Position numbers and translations under genes: made by a program
DNA from: Streptomyces sp. NBC_01775
GTDB taxonomy: Bacteria; Actinomycetota; Actinomycetes; Streptomycetales; Streptomycetaceae
NCBI RefSeq assembly: GCF_035917675.1
Contig: NZ_CP109104.1
Coordinates: 8,432,001-8,496,000, forward strand
Direction of reading: 5' to 3'
Length of the DNA stretch: 64,000 bases
The notes under the pieces: model-generated
Told to the model about the DNA's origin: nothing
What the model saw: the letters and a program-made list of their open reading frames with translations, nothing else
Database searches by the model: none
In this document: one piece after another, positions 56,901 through 64,000 of the stretch
Position numbering within the stretch: the first letter of the stretch is position 1
Layout of the letters: every line of letters begins with the position of its first letter

Positions 56901-59494
56901 TGGCAGAGCCGCACCGCCGGATCGCGGACCTGCCGATTCTCGTCGCGGGGGAGTGGGAGCGGATGACCGGTCGCTGGAACTCCACCGCCCGCGAGGTGCC
57001 CCGGGCCACCGTGGCCGAACTGTTCGCGGCGCAGGCCCTGCGCGTTCCGGACGCCCCCGCCGTACGGCACGGCGGCACCCGGCTCACCTACCGGGAGCTG
57101 GCCGAGCGGGTGGACCGCATCGCGGCCGAGCTGAGCGCCCGCGGGGCCGGGCCGGGGAGTCTGGTCGCGCTGGAGCTGCGGCGTGATCCCGACCTGCCCG
57201 CCGCGCTGCTCGCGGTCCAGTCGATCGGTGCCGCCTCCTTGCCGATCGACCCCTCGCTGCCGCCGCAGCGGATCGCGGTGCTGCTGGCGGACGCCCGCCC
57301 CTCGCTGGTGGTGCGCGACGGCGACTCCCCGGTGGTGCGCGACGGCGACGGGCTCACCGGGCTCACCGTCACCGCCGGTGCCGGGCAACCGGTGACCGTG
57401 CCTCAGACCACGGCTTACGTGATGTACACCTCCGGTTCCACCGGGCGGCCCAAGGGGGTCGTCGTGCCCCACAGCGCCCTGGTGAACCTGGTGCTCGCCC
57501 TGCGCGAGCAGTTGGGCGTCGACGCGGCCGACCGGATGCTGGCCGCCGCGCCCGCCGGCTTCGACATGTCCCTGCCCGAGCTGTACCTCCCGCTGGTCAC
57601 CGGCGCCACCATGGTCCTCGCCGACCAGGGCGCGCTGCGGGAGCCCGAGGAGCTGTCCGCTCTGCTGGACCGGCACCAGGTCACCGTGATGCAGGCGACC
57701 CCGTCCCTGTGGCAGGCCCTCGCGACGCGGCGGCCGGACCGGCTGCGCCACATCCGCGCCGTCATCGGCGGCGAGGCGGTTCCCACGGAGCTGGCCGGGA
57801 AGCTGAGCGGTCTCACGGCGTCGCTGCTGGCCTGTTACGGCCCGACCGAGACCACGGTCTGGTCCACCACCCACCCGGTCGGCCGGGCGACGGCCGCCAC
57901 GGTGCCGCTCGGGCGTCCCCTGTGGAACACCCGGTGCTACGTGCTCGACGCCCGGTTGCGGCCGGTGCCGCCGGGCGTGCCCGGTGAGCTGTACCTGGCC
58001 GGTGCGGGCGTGGCGACGGGCTACCTCCACCAGGCGGCTCTGACGGCGACCCGGTTCGTCCCGGACCCCTTCGGCCCGGCGGGGCACCGGATGTACCGCA
58101 CCGGCGATCTGGCGTCGTGGACGGCCGACGGGGTGCTGTGCTTCCACGGCCGGACCGACGACCAGGTCAAGATCCGCGGCCATCGCGTCGAACTCGGCGA
58201 GATCGAAGCCGTGATGTCCCGCCACGAGGAGGTGGACACCTCCGCGGTAGCCGTGCACGACCGCAGTGCCGACGACCGCCGCCTGGTCGGGTACGTCACA
58301 CCCGCCGGGGCCGACTTGAGCTCCGTGGGCGCGCACCTGGCCCGGCACCTGCCGGACCATATGGTGCCCGCCCGGTTGCTGGCGCTGGACCGGCTCCCCC
58401 TCAGCACCAACGGGAAGCTGCTGCGCGACCGACTGCCCGAACCGGACTGGGCGGCCCCGGGCGGCATGCCGCCGGAGAACCTCCGCGAGCATCTGATGTG
58501 CGAGCTGTTCGCCGAGGTGCTGGACGTGCCCAGGGCCGGTCCCGGCGACAACTTCTTCGAACTGGGCGGGCACTCGCTCCTGGCGGCGCGGCTGGCCGAG
58601 CGGGTGCGAACCGTGCTCGGACTGGAACCCTCGGTCCGGAACGTCTTCGAGGCGGCCACGCCCGCCGCGCTGAGCCGACTGCTCGGCCAGGCACCCGCGG
58701 AGTCCGCACCGGCTCACCTCGTCCCGTTCCGGACCGGCGGCACCGCGGCGCCGGTGTTCTGCGTCCATCCGCTCAGCGGCCTCAGCTGGCTGTATTCGGG
58801 GCTGTTGCGGCACATCGACCGGGACCACCCGGTGTACGGCATCCAGGCCGAGGGACCCGACGGGGTGGCCGCTTTGCCCGACACCGTCGAAGCGATGGCC
58901 GAGCACTACCTGGGCCTGCTGCGCTCGGTACGTGCCGAGGGCCCGTACCACCTGGTCGGCTGGTCCTTCGGCGGACTCGTGGCACACGCGATGGCGGTAC
59001 GGCTGCACGAACTCGGCGAGCCCGCCGGGTCACTGTTCCTGGTGGACACGGTGGCGGGCACCGACACCGGACCGGAAGAGCACATCGACGACCAACGCGT
59101 CTTCAGGGTGCTGCTGACGGCCGCGGGGCTCGATGACCACCACTTCGCCGCGGCGGACCTCGACTTCGACACCGTCTCGTCGCTGCTGCACCGCGAGGGA
59201 AGCGTGTTCGCGCGGTTCACCGGTGACGACATCGGCCGCGTCATCGAGGTGTCCCGCCACAACGACAGGCTCATGCGGGCCTACCGTCCACCGCGCTACC
59301 CGGGGGACACCACCTACATCGAAGCGGCGGCGGATGCGCCGCGCCGGGCCTCGCACCACGACCTGTGGCGGCCCCACGTCGGCGGCGAACTGACGGTCGG
59401 TCACACCGCCGCGCCCCACCACCGTGTGATGCAGCCGCAGCACGTGGACCGCATCGGAGCCCAGCTCCGCGACCTGTTGAGGAGGCCGCGTTGA
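47933..59494 (+). CDS. Three-module non-ribosomal peptide synthetase, C-A-T-E-C-A-T-C-A-T-TE
   Basis: About 3853 residues from ATG 47933; the frame is open to 47738 but the extra part is not NRPS-like, and 47939 is an alternative start. Domains: C1 10-445 (HHIALDG, EntF-like); A1 472-960; T1 982-1050 (LGGDSIK); E 1062-1512 (HHLSVDG, EGHGREE, RTVGWFT); C2 1518-1940 (HHLLLDG); A2 1952-2446; T2 2452-2522 (LGGHSL); C3 2570-3002 (HHIAADG); A3 3022-3505; T3 3509-3585 (LGGHSL); TE 3590-3853 (GWSFGG, His in HHRVM). All catalytic motifs are intact. By-eye ten-residue codes are A1 DALWWGGVFK (aliphatic, Val-like), A2 DVWSVAMVHK (unclear) and A3 DMPQIGCVWK (glycine-like). The first residue should become D. 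The leading C domain implies an acyl or aryl primer supplied in trans. It overlaps the ligase gene. Confidence 0.96.
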   Translation: MGMLVLVPENCPELQLSDAQLGIWLAERAGLGSSGAYQWAEYLVLDGGADTGLLAAAVTKAAAECEAVNVRITGTTITGTTGSSPVQQLLRDPEHAVEVVDLRGAADPDAAAMEWMRADVAEAGDSDAGPLFLGAVLRVTDDRSLVFHRVHHIALDGAGMALFAERVAEIYTCLYDGRAVPESGWTGLRHLVDAEAAYRKTAERTADRDWWLERLAGRPDFLSLGTHPAPATASSLRLTRVLPAEEFARLRAGAQRLGHRWTRLLTAATSAYLHAMTGSRDIVLSLPVAGRPPELVQAVPAMSANVLPLRLHVDPADTVGALLDQVAAELRLVRRHQRYRGERLRRELDCPEDGRKFFGPVLNIQRFDRPLRFGPTTATVHNLQAPPSEDLSIVAYDRGDGPLRFDFDANPANHGAELLQDIADRFSHLLWQLAEADRDTPLARMAATTGSERRHSAALGTGERSSATPADTAAGRFAGQVRRTPDAFAVRSAETGERLTYRELDARSSALAAELAAAGAGPEQTVALLLERSVDLVVAALAVVKAGAAYVPLQRDDAVSRQEAALSDAGALVLLTDRSTEEDRIVAWARDRGLRQLDVRARGTGAPEPQLTPDVPACVMFTSGSTGRPKGVAVTQGNLAGLAADRWWSEGGADRVLLHSPHAFDAFNLELWVPLLTGGEVIVAPPGRLDPAVLSRVTAATGVTGLWLTAGLFNAIAAEDAACLAGVRQVWTGGDVVSPEAVRAVRSALPGLTVVNGYGPTETTVFATRFAVEETPEDTGSVPIGVPLDGKRVLILDDALRPVPPGVVGELYLGGVGVARGYLGRAAATAERFVPDPSGPPGARVYRTGDLARWNHDGQLEFAGRADGQIKLRGYRIELGEIDAALLAEPGVRQAATVLREDRPGVRQLVSYVATSGDTTTLPDAVADRLPPHMVPSAVVEVDRLPLTRNGKLDRAALPAPDARGADTDTRGTDTDAGGADAARTPRTRAERRLAGLFGEVLGLADVPLDQDFFQLGGDSIKAIQLAGAAQRAGLAISTPDVFRTPTVSGLACGVEAGPEPGRQVALGDTEDPTVPLTPIMHWLRERGGPIDGFAQSLTVRTPAGMTQAQVRAVVRALVDHHDMLRLSLTTVGTLWALEVLPHATVELNRSDAVLTPEHGQVVHASWDDPGPGEPGRLTLTVHHLSVDGVSWRILQEDLRAAWEAVRHGRTPRLQPTGTSFPQWAKALVQHAHHASVLEAFPRWEAAPVDPPVAARALDADVDTEDTRRRHSATLDSTLTARLVTNATAAFDCSVNELLLTAFALAAADWRDGPDALFVDLEGHGREEFADNLDLSRTVGWFTTLLPVVLDPGCSWRDARTDPTALDGAVAKVRACVRDAPRAGLDHGLLRHLNPQSGPVLAARPSPQFAFNYLGRFDVGGDGEWAVVADAVVADPTAADATAADATVVGAPTGGGLAISHTVELDAVIADHPDGPRLVANWSWPGELLPESRAAELAQRWFDVLAALTRRARSRATGALPLPPLAQGLLFHSLYDHDGADPYLVQFVFELDGNLDPAALRDALHRLLLRHPQLSAGVRHGPSGRPVQVVDPDFTVEWQEQPYADLEHFLDTDRRRRFDLARPPLVRAALLHRADERHTFVLTTHHLLLDGWSMPVLIEELFSLYAGRSLPPATPYRDFLDWLSTRDSRADEAAWRALLSSVDGPTLVGGAGRRGSSAARRTVTAELDAGISARVDSVARQHGLTANVVTQLAWAVLLGALTGRDDVVFGTTVSGRPAELPGAERIVGLLINTIPVRVRLDPHRSVAESLADLRAQQLAMLDHQHADLTRLQSIAGHAELFDTVVVFENYPIDEGELRDLVPGLELRDVQGRDGTHYPLTLIAVPGSSGLRLRLDHSTDLFGEEEARRLLDRLGALLDRITAKPEAPLGQVGLLLPDESETPAGAGVDSADSAPAALPALFEAQVRRRPTAPALTCGDTTLSYEELNARANRLARLLSERGAGPERLVALVLPRSLDLVVAVLAVLKSGAGYLPLDPAHPGERVRQVLEGADPVLVVTATPLAVPHPQMVLDGTDPAAHHPADDLGPAVDPDSVAYVIYTSGSTGTPKGVVVSHHNAVRLLAATDSRFGFGDDDVHTLFHSYAFDVSVWELWTALGRGGRLVVVPDDVARSPRDLLELLARERVTALSQTPSAFYQLMRAEAEAGSGRLPALRVVVFAGEALELSRIRSWQGPGRPTLVNMYGITETTVHSTYAELDDPEETAGVIGTALPDLRLRLLDHALRPVPPGCPGEIYVAGPGVTRGYLGRPGLTASRYVADPSGAPGARMYRSGDLARRRADGTLEYLGRTDQQVKIRGYRIEPGEVERVLERHPAVERAVVLPDTDADGGRLLCYAVAAGETTPAALREYARGVLPAHMVPAFVLLVDEIPLTGNGKLDRGALPKPESALPVSRPPENERERLLCALFAETLGVPEVGAEDSFFDLGGHSLLATRLINRVRALTGCELSIRTLFDAPVVADLARHLPEPAGAPGDRLVPDPLAPSDPLAPSDPLASSDPLAPSGRFVPSERPERIPLSPAQRRLWFFSRLAGPNSVYNMSFAIRMSGPLSAGDLRAALGDVLLRHESLRTTVTEIDGEPYQSIGTAEELSFEAVTTSEAELPGVLADAATHVFDLGAELPVRVLLCETAPERHVLLILLHHIAADGWSLGPLARDLSTAYRARVAGEAPRWANEPVQYADYALWQRGLDLRAETAYWQETLRGAPEVLTLPTDHARPPVSAHRGETVEFTLDAELHARLAELARSTRTSLFMVTHAAVAVLLSRLGAGEDIPVGTPVAGRHDESLHETVGCFVNTVVLRTDLSGTPTFAELLERVRTTDLDAFAHQQLPFEQVVEAVSPPRSLSSHPVFQVMLAFQDTPPAAFDLPGLRVEPVAAHGGASRMDLLWSLRQHHADHGAEAGVEGLLEYDTELFTPASARLLLARLEQLLRAVVAEPHRRIADLPILVAGEWERMTGRWNSTAREVPRATVAELFAAQALRVPDAPAVRHGGTRLTYRELAERVDRIAAELSARGAGPGSLVALELRRDPDLPAALLAVQSIGAASLPIDPSLPPQRIAVLLADARPSLVVRDGDSPVVRDGDGLTGLTVTAGAGQPVTVPQTTAYVMYTSGSTGRPKGVVVPHSALVNLVLALREQLGVDAADRMLAAAPAGFDMSLPELYLPLVTGATMVLADQGALREPEELSALLDRHQVTVMQATPSLWQALATRRPDRLRHIRAVIGGEAVPTELAGKLSGLTASLLACYGPTETTVWSTTHPVGRATAATVPLGRPLWNTRCYVLDARLRPVPPGVPGELYLAGAGVATGYLHQAALTATRFVPDPFGPAGHRMYRTGDLASWTADGVLCFHGRTDDQVKIRGHRVELGEIEAVMSRHEEVDTSAVAVHDRSADDRRLVGYVTPAGADLSSVGAHLARHLPDHMVPARLLALDRLPLSTNGKLLRDRLPEPDWAAPGGMPPENLREHLMCELFAEVLDVPRAGPGDNFFELGGHSLLAARLAERVRTVLGLEPSVRNVFEAATPAALSRLLGQAPAESAPAHLVPFRTGGTAAPVFCVHPLSGLSWLYSGLLRHIDRDHPVYGIQAEGPDGVAALPDTVEAMAEHYLGLLRSVRAEGPYHLVGWSFGGLVAHAMAVRLHELGEPAGSLFLVDTVAGTDTGPEEHIDDQRVFRVLLTAAGLDDHHFAAADLDFDTVSSLLHREGSVFARFTGDDIGRVIEVSRHNDRLMRAYRPPRYPGDTTYIEAAADAPRRASHHDLWRPHVGGELTVGHTAAPHHRVMQPQHVDRIGAQLRDLLRRPR
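55544..55615 (+). repeat. 18-bp tandem repeat in the NRPS inter-module linker
   Basis: Four head-to-tail copies of GACCCGCTCGCCCCGTCC (last two with one change each) encode (DPLAPS)4-like sequence between T2 and C3. It is an in-frame linker expansion. Confidence 0.88.
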
Positions 59495-61365
59495 ACGGCA
59501 CCGAACCCGGACTCCTGGCCGAACTGCCCGCCGGCGCACGGGTGGTGGTCCGGCTGCCCAACGGCCGCGAGCTGGCGGACGTGCTGCTCGCCTGCTTCGA
59601 CCTGAAGCTCGTCGCGGTCCCGCTGCACCCGCGCTCCACAGCGGCGGCGGTCAGGGGGATCGCCGAGCGCGTCTCCGCGACGGCCCTGGTGGACAGCCAC
59701 GGGCCGCACCGCACCGGCCTGCCCGACAACCACACGACGCCGGACGACCTCGCCTTCATCATGTTCACCTCGGGCTCCACCGGCCCGCAGAAAGGGGCCA
59801 TGCTCAGCCGGCGGGCCGTGCTGGGCAACGCGGCCAAGACGGCGGCCCTGCACGGGCTGGCACCGGACCGACCCCACGGGACCTGCCTTCCGCTGTACCA
59901 CTGCAACGCACTGGTCATGTCCCTGCTCGGCACACACCTCACCGGCGCACCACTCATCCTTCAGGCCGCCTTCGACCCGGACGGCTACTTCGCCGCGTTG
60001 GGCGCAGGCGGGGCCAGGACCGCCTCCATCGTGCCCGCGCTGCTGGCGGACCTGCTGGAGGTCTCTCCCGACTGGCCGGACGGCCTGGAGTACCTGGTCA
60101 CCGCGGCAGCTCCGCTGACCACCGACCTCGCCCGCCGCTTCCATCGCCGTTACGGCCCGCGCCTGCGGCAGGGCTACGGCTTGACCGAGGCGGTCAACTT
60201 CAGCTTCACCGTGCCCCGGCTCGACGACGCCGACTTCCGCAGCCAGTACCTGGAGCGGGTGCCACCGGTCGGGGCACCGCTGCCGGACACCGAACTGCGC
60301 CTGGAATCCGGTGAGGTGTGGATCAAAACCCCGGACCTGATGACCGGATACTGGCAAGACAGCCGGACCACCGCCGACACGGTCACCGACGACGGCTGGC
60401 TGCGCACCGGCGATCTGGGCGAACTGCGAGACGGCCTGCTCGTGCTGCGCGGCCGTGCCGGTGAGCGCATCAACCGGGGCGGGGAGAAGCACTACCCGCT
60501 CGACGTCGAACACGGCTGGCGGCGGGCGGGCATGTCCGGGCGGTTCGCGGCGGTCGCGGTGGACGAACCCGCACTCGGCCAGGACGTCGCACTGGTCGCC
60601 ACGGAGCGGCCGGTCTCCGAGGTACGCGAACTGTACGAGCGGGCACCGCTGCGGCCTGCGGCACTTCAGTTCGGCGGGTTCCTGGCGACGTCCACCGGCA
60701 AGCCCCGGCGCAAGGCGATGAGCCGTACCCTCGCCGCACGCCGGCTGGCCCCCGCACGGTACGAACGGCTGCTCAGCCATGCCGCGGCCACCGCGCACGA
60801 TCTGCTGCGCTCGGGGGCCGAGCACCCCGCCCTGCGGGCGCTGGCCGAGCACTCCGCCCGGCGCCCGCGGGCCGATGACCACCAGCAAGCAGGCGGGGAA
60901 GCCGTGTTCGGCGCCTTCGACTTCCTGCGGGAGCACTGGCACAGCGAGGACGACGCGGAGCTGTCCCGGGCCAAGGCCCGCTGGCGCACGACGCTGCTCA
61001 CCGAGTGGCCCCTGGCGGCGCACGCGGAACTCGCCGCGGAAGTGGCGGCCCGCCACGGGTACGAGGGGCCACCGGTGCCGTTCGGCACCGAAGCCCGCTT
61101 CGGGGAGGGCGCACTGCTCGTACTCCCGCACGGGCCGGCGGCCGACGCCCCCGTCTGGCCGCTGGGCCCGCTGCTGGCCTTCTTGGACGGTTCCGCCGGG
61201 GACGGCGGGACGGATCGCTGGAGGCGGCTGACCCGGCTGCGCGAGAGCGGATTCTCCACCACCGGCTGCTCGGTCCTGCGCGCCGGGCGGCACGACCTGG
61301 GCGGCGTGCTGTGGGCACGACAGCCGGATCCCGGACAGAACGAGCACACAGGAGCGACTGGATGA
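59491..61365 (+). CDS. AMP-forming acyl ligase with methyltransferase-like C-terminal extension
   Basis: 624 residues from TTG 59491, which overlaps the NRPS stop (TTGA) and follows GAGGAGGCCGCG. Residues 1-~415 are an ANL ligase: [15 protein letters not shown] (P-loop), [11 protein letters not shown] (A5), [10 protein letters not shown] (A7), [20 protein letters not shown] (A8) and [10 protein letters not shown] with the A10 Lys. It lacks the usual first ~50 residues. Residues ~425-620 are extra: [40 protein letters not shown] and [19 protein letters not shown]. They resemble the flanks of a class I methyltransferase domain, but no GxGxG SAM motif lies between them. It may activate the NRPS primer acid; no carrier protein is fused. 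Confidence 0.88.
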   Translation: MNGTEPGLLAELPAGARVVVRLPNGRELADVLLACFDLKLVAVPLHPRSTAAAVRGIAERVSATALVDSHGPHRTGLPDNHTTPDDLAFIMFTSGSTGPQKGAMLSRRAVLGNAAKTAALHGLAPDRPHGTCLPLYHCNALVMSLLGTHLTGAPLILQAAFDPDGYFAALGAGGARTASIVPALLADLLEVSPDWPDGLEYLVTAAAPLTTDLARRFHRRYGPRLRQGYGLTEAVNFSFTVPRLDDADFRSQYLERVPPVGAPLPDTELRLESGEVWIKTPDLMTGYWQDSRTTADTVTDDGWLRTGDLGELRDGLLVLRGRAGERINRGGEKHYPLDVEHGWRRAGMSGRFAAVAVDEPALGQDVALVATERPVSEVRELYERAPLRPAALQFGGFLATSTGKPRRKAMSRTLAARRLAPARYERLLSHAAATAHDLLRSGAEHPALRALAEHSARRPRADDHQQAGGEAVFGAFDFLREHWHSEDDAELSRAKARWRTTLLTEWPLAAHAELAAEVAARHGYEGPPVPFGTEARFGEGALLVLPHGPAADAPVWPLGPLLAFLDGSAGDGGTDRWRRLTRLRESGFSTTGCSVLRAGRHDLGGVLWARQPDPGQNEHTGATG

Positions 61366-62129
61366 CCCAAGGCACCGAAACGACCGGCCGGATGAAGCAG
61401 GCTCCCGACCACGAGGACGAGATCCTCGACGTCCGGCGGCACCAGGACCCGGGCCGGAACCGGCTGACTCCGGTGGTGAAACTGCCGCCGGAGGTCGCCC
61501 TGGCCGTGGTCGAGTCCCTCGCCGGACTGGTCCGGGCCGCGCACCGGGGAGAGGAGGCGAGCCCCACCCCTGCCGACGCGCTCAAACAGGCGCAGGAGTT
61601 CGAGGAAGGCGACGTCTTCATGCTGGAGCCCCCCTTCGAGGGCTTCTTCGCCGACCGCTATCTCATGGACTTCTACGACACCGCCGAGCGCGACATCTGC
61701 TCGCGCATGCACCTGCACACCGGGCTGCGGTTCGTACGGATGATGACCGGACCGGAGACCACGATCCGGGTCTCCAGCCTGTCCCCGATCACGGTGCGCC
61801 CCTCGGCGGGCTGGACCGGTCCGCTGAACACGTTCGCCGACGCGCTGCCCGGTACGCCCGCCGGGCTGCACCGGGACCGGCACAACGTGATCGTGCCGCC
61901 GAACTCCTGGGTGGACATGCAGATCCCGCGCGGGGTGTCACACCAGTTCAACGCGGTGGGCCCGAACGCGGTGATCGACTCCGTGCACCCGGAGGAATCC
62001 ATCGAGACGCTGCGCGAGGGAATGTCGGGGTACCGGATGATGGCGCAGACCATTTTCCTCGCCAAGGACAAGAGCCCGGCCACCACCTGCGCCGACCCCA
62101 CCGCACCGGACGACAGCACACGCCACTGA
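61362..62129 (+). CDS. Cupin-fold protein of the NRPS operon
   Basis: 255 residues, ATG inside the ligase stop (ATGA), preceded by AGGAGCGACTGG. The C-terminal half fits a cupin barrel: HLHTGLRFVRMMTGPETTIR, GLHRDRHNVIVPPNSWVDMQ, IPRGVSHQFNAVGPNAVIDS. His residues in HLHTG, HRDRH and VSHQF could ligate a metal. The N-terminal ~110 residues are helical and unassigned. Possible roles are oxygenase, epimerase or binding protein tailoring the peptide. It is the last gene of the operon; the next gene is convergent. Confidence 0.75.
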   Translation: MTQGTETTGRMKQAPDHEDEILDVRRHQDPGRNRLTPVVKLPPEVALAVVESLAGLVRAAHRGEEASPTPADALKQAQEFEEGDVFMLEPPFEGFFADRYLMDFYDTAERDICSRMHLHTGLRFVRMMTGPETTIRVSSLSPITVRPSAGWTGPLNTFADALPGTPAGLHRDRHNVIVPPNSWVDMQIPRGVSHQFNAVGPNAVIDSVHPEESIETLREGMSGYRMMAQTIFLAKDKSPATTCADPTAPDDSTRH

Positions 62130-62149
62130 CCACGAGGCCCGCTCGCCGC

Positions 62150-63178
62150 TCAGGGAGTTGTCAGGTCCAGCAGAACCTTCGACGCGACGGTGCGGTCGTG
62201 GGCGACAGCGAAGGCAGCGCCGGATTCGGCGAGCGGGAAAGTGTGCGTCACGATCGCGTCGACGGGCAGCCCTCCGGTGAGGAGTCCGATCGCGTCGTCG
62301 AACTCGGTGTCGAAGCGGAAGGCCCCCCGCAGCTCCAGCTCGCGGGTCACGGTGACGTTGCCCAACAGGCCGATCTCGCCCGGCGGCAGCAGCCCGAGGA
62401 GTACGACGGTACCCGCGCGGCGGACCCGCTCCACGCAGCTGCGCAGGGCGGCGGGCGCCCCGGACGCCTCGATCGCGACATCGAAGTCGTACGCCGCGGA
62501 CAGCCGCGCGGGATCGTCCGCCCGGAGCGTGGCGGTGGCTCCGGAGGCTTCGGCGATGCGCAGCGGGGTGTCGAGCAGATCGCTCACGACGACTTCGGCC
62601 GCGCCGTGGTGGCGCAGGACGGCGGTGACGAGACACCCGATCGGGCCGGCTCCCGTCACCAGGACGCGCTTGCCGCGTACCTCGCCCGCCCGCCGCACCG
62701 CGTGCAGGGCCACCGAGAGGGGCTCCGCCACGACGGCACGGCGCAGGCTCAGCCCTTCGGGCAGCGCCCGGAGCTGCGGAGCGGGCACGGTCACGAGCTG
62801 GGCGAACCCGCCTTGGACATGCGGGGTGCGGGCCGCGCTGCCCAGATACCGGGTGTCGGCGCAGACGTTGCGGCGCCCGGCCGCGCACTCGGGGCAACGG
62901 CCGCAGGGTGTGGCGGGGTGGACGGCCACCGGTGTGCCCGGGACCGGGCCGTCGTTGCCGGGGCCGAGGGCCGCGACATGGCCGACGATCTCGTGCCCCA
63001 GCACCATCGGCTCCTGGACGGTGAAGTCACCGACCCGGCCGTGGTGGTAGTAGTGCAGGTCGGACCCGCAGATGCCGCCGAGGGCGACGGCCACGGCGAT
63101 CTCACCGGGCCCCGGGTCGGCGGGGGTACGCTCCTCGACCCGGAGATCTCCTGCCGCGTGGACGACACAGGCGCGCAT
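62150..63178 (-). CDS. L-idonate 5-dehydrogenase/polyol dehydrogenase-like, Zn-dependent
   Basis: 342 residues of the zinc medium-chain dehydrogenase family. Catalytic zinc ligands are Cys37 (GICGSDLHYYHHGRVGDF), His61 and Glu62 (GHEIVG). The structural-zinc loop is CGRCPECAAGRRNVC, and the NAD Rossmann motif is GAGPIG. GSDLHYYHHGRVGDF is closest to L-idonate 5-dehydrogenase (IdnD) and sorbitol dehydrogenases as I recall them. It should oxidise a sugar acid or polyol at C5/C2. It shares strand with the gluconate 5-dehydrogenase-like gene at 63280, the pairing seen in idonate catabolism, and is convergent with the NRPS operon. ATG 63178 follows GAAGGCAACCC. Confidence 0.85.
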   Translation of the reverse strand: MRACVVHAAGDLRVEERTPADPGPGEIAVAVALGGICGSDLHYYHHGRVGDFTVQEPMVLGHEIVGHVAALGPGNDGPVPGTPVAVHPATPCGRCPECAAGRRNVCADTRYLGSAARTPHVQGGFAQLVTVPAPQLRALPEGLSLRRAVVAEPLSVALHAVRRAGEVRGKRVLVTGAGPIGCLVTAVLRHHGAAEVVVSDLLDTPLRIAEASGATATLRADDPARLSAAYDFDVAIEASGAPAALRSCVERVRRAGTVVLLGLLPPGEIGLLGNVTVTRELELRGAFRFDTEFDDAIGLLTGGLPVDAIVTHTFPLAESGAAFAVAHDRTVASKVLLDLTTP

Positions 63179-63279
63179 GGGTTGCCTTCCTTCAGTTCGG
63201 CGGAGGGAGAGCCTCCAGTTCGGCGGGGGATCGGTTCAACGGAGGGGAAGCCGTCAGTTCAGCGGCCGGAGCCTTCAGC

Positions 63280-64000
63280 TCAGAGGACGGAGAGCATGCC
63301 GCCGTCGACGTACAGCACCTGTCCGTTGACGAAGTCGGACGCGGGGGAGGACAGGTAGATCAGGGCGCCGACGAGATCCCCGACCTCCCCCCACCGCCCG
63401 GCCGGGGTGCGCTTGCGGACCCAGGCGGTGAACTCCTCGTCCGCGACCAGCGCCGAGGTGAGTTCGGTGGCGAAGTAGCCCGGACCGATGGCGTTCACCT
63501 GGATCCCGGCGGGTCCGAGATCCGCGCACATGCCCTTGGTGAGCATCTTCAGACCGCCCTTGGTCGCGGAGTACGGCGCGATGCCGGGGCGGACCGCCTC
63601 GCTCTGAAGCGAGCAGATGTTGACGATCTTGCCGCGCCCTCGCGAGGTCATCCGTCGCGCCACCGCGCGCCCGACGATGAAGGCGCTGGTGAGGTTGGTG
63701 TCCAGGAGCCCGTGCCAGTCCTCGTCGGTGAACTCCGTGAAGGGGGCACGCTGTTGCCGCCCGGTGTTGTTCACCAGCACGTCGATGGGGCCGACCCGCT
63801 CCTCGATGTCGGCGACGCCGCGCTCGACGGCGGTGGAGTCCGTCACGTCGAAGGCGGCGGTGTGGACCCGCTCGCCGAAGGCCGCGGCGAATTCCTCCCG
63901 CGCCGCCGCGAGGGCGGCGGTGTCGCGGCCGTTCAGCACGAGCGTGCAGCCCGCCTCCAGCAGGCCGCGCGCGAGGGCCTTGCCGATACCCCGGCTGGAG
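63280..64000 (-). CDS. Gluconate 5-dehydrogenase-like SDR, 5' partial
   Basis: Runs off the right edge of the window; about 240 C-terminal residues are present. SSRGIGKALARGLLEAG is the cofactor loop, LVNNTGRQQ the NNAG-equivalent, and NICSLQS with YSATKGGLKMLTKGMCADLG gives Ser-Tyr-Lys. GPGYFATELTSALVADEEFT and CSLQSEAVRPGIAPY are characteristic of IdnO/gluconate 5-dehydrogenases. It should interconvert 5-keto-D-gluconate and D-gluconate with NADPH, following the dehydrogenase at 62150 in an idonate-type pathway. A ~100-bp gap with a repeated TCAGTTCGGCGG-like segment separates the two genes. Confidence 0.88.
   Translation of the reverse strand, partial: SSRGIGKALARGLLEAGCTLVLNGRDTAALAAAREEFAAAFGERVHTAAFDVTDSTAVERGVADIEERVGPIDVLVNNTGRQQRAPFTEFTDEDWHGLLDTNLTSAFIVGRAVARRMTSRGRGKIVNICSLQSEAVRPGIAPYSATKGGLKMLTKGMCADLGPAGIQVNAIGPGYFATELTSALVADEEFTAWVRKRTPAGRWGEVGDLVGALIYLSSPASDFVNGQVLYVDGGMLSVL

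Noticed and set aside
48701..59008. Very long minus-strand frames (for example 50741-54352 and 56048-59008) opposite the NRPS
   Set aside because: They are His/Arg/Gln-rich antisense shadows produced by GC-biased third codon positions; no domain motifs.

Overview
The window is high-GC, strongly codon-biased actinobacterial DNA, almost certainly Streptomyces. The grounds are GC-rich third codon positions, GTG and TTG starts, TetR and LysR regulators facing their targets, an MbtH/NRPS locus, and Streptomyces-type insertion sequences. Intact genes are interleaved with many broken ones and with remnants of at least six IS families (IS481, IS701, IS5, IS200/IS605, ISAs1, IS256). That texture fits an accessory region such as a linear chromosome arm, but chromosomal position cannot be seen here.

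Layout. 1-1486: two ABC-2 type permeases, the first cut by the window edge, followed by an intact IS481 element (1488-2563) with a 6-bp target duplication. 3350-9479: a carbohydrate module with a P-loop kinase, LacI regulator, FGGY kinase, LacD/YihT-like aldolase and MFS sugar porter. Three copies of one LacI-type operator sit before the P-loop kinase and the LacI gene. 10000-10686: a secreted protein of unknown function. 10924-12451: an IS701 element with 105-bp terminal repeats. 12500-14046: transposase debris. 14051-16044: LysR and a metallo-beta-lactamase-fold protein, divergent. 16284-21133: an esterase/TetR pair surrounded by pseudogenes (ProC-like, alcohol dehydrogenase, SDR, LysR). 21555-23218: TetR with a DMT exporter. 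23702-25750: a Tat-secreted GH97 alpha-glucosidase-like enzyme. 25876-27048: a 390-residue protein I do not recognise. 27671-29754: LysR and a quinone-oxidoreductase-like enzyme, divergent.

29791-33330 is a second transposon cluster: a two-gene IS5-type element, a decayed IS200/IS605 with TnpA and a broken TnpB, and an ISAs1 remnant. 33336-45621 holds small metabolic and regulatory units: SRPBCC protein, NAD-binding protein, truncated LysR, hydrolases, SDR with TetR, aldo/keto reductase, flavodoxin-like protein, and TetR with dienelactone hydrolase. Several have clear palindromic operators. 45782-46330 is a DUF1062 protein.

47101-62129 is the main biosynthetic locus: a divergent MbtH-like gene, a three-module NRPS (C-A-T-E-C-A-T-C-A-T-TE, about 3850 residues), an AMP-forming ligase with an unusual C-terminal extension, and a cupin-like protein. 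The last three overlap by 4 nt each and are surely one operon. The N-terminal C domain implies an acylated or externally primed product, the E domain a D-configured first residue, and the TE release by hydrolysis or cyclisation. 62150-64000 (minus strand) encodes L-idonate/polyol dehydrogenase-like and gluconate 5-dehydrogenase-like enzymes, the latter cut by the window end; they look like sugar-acid catabolism, not part of the peptide pathway.
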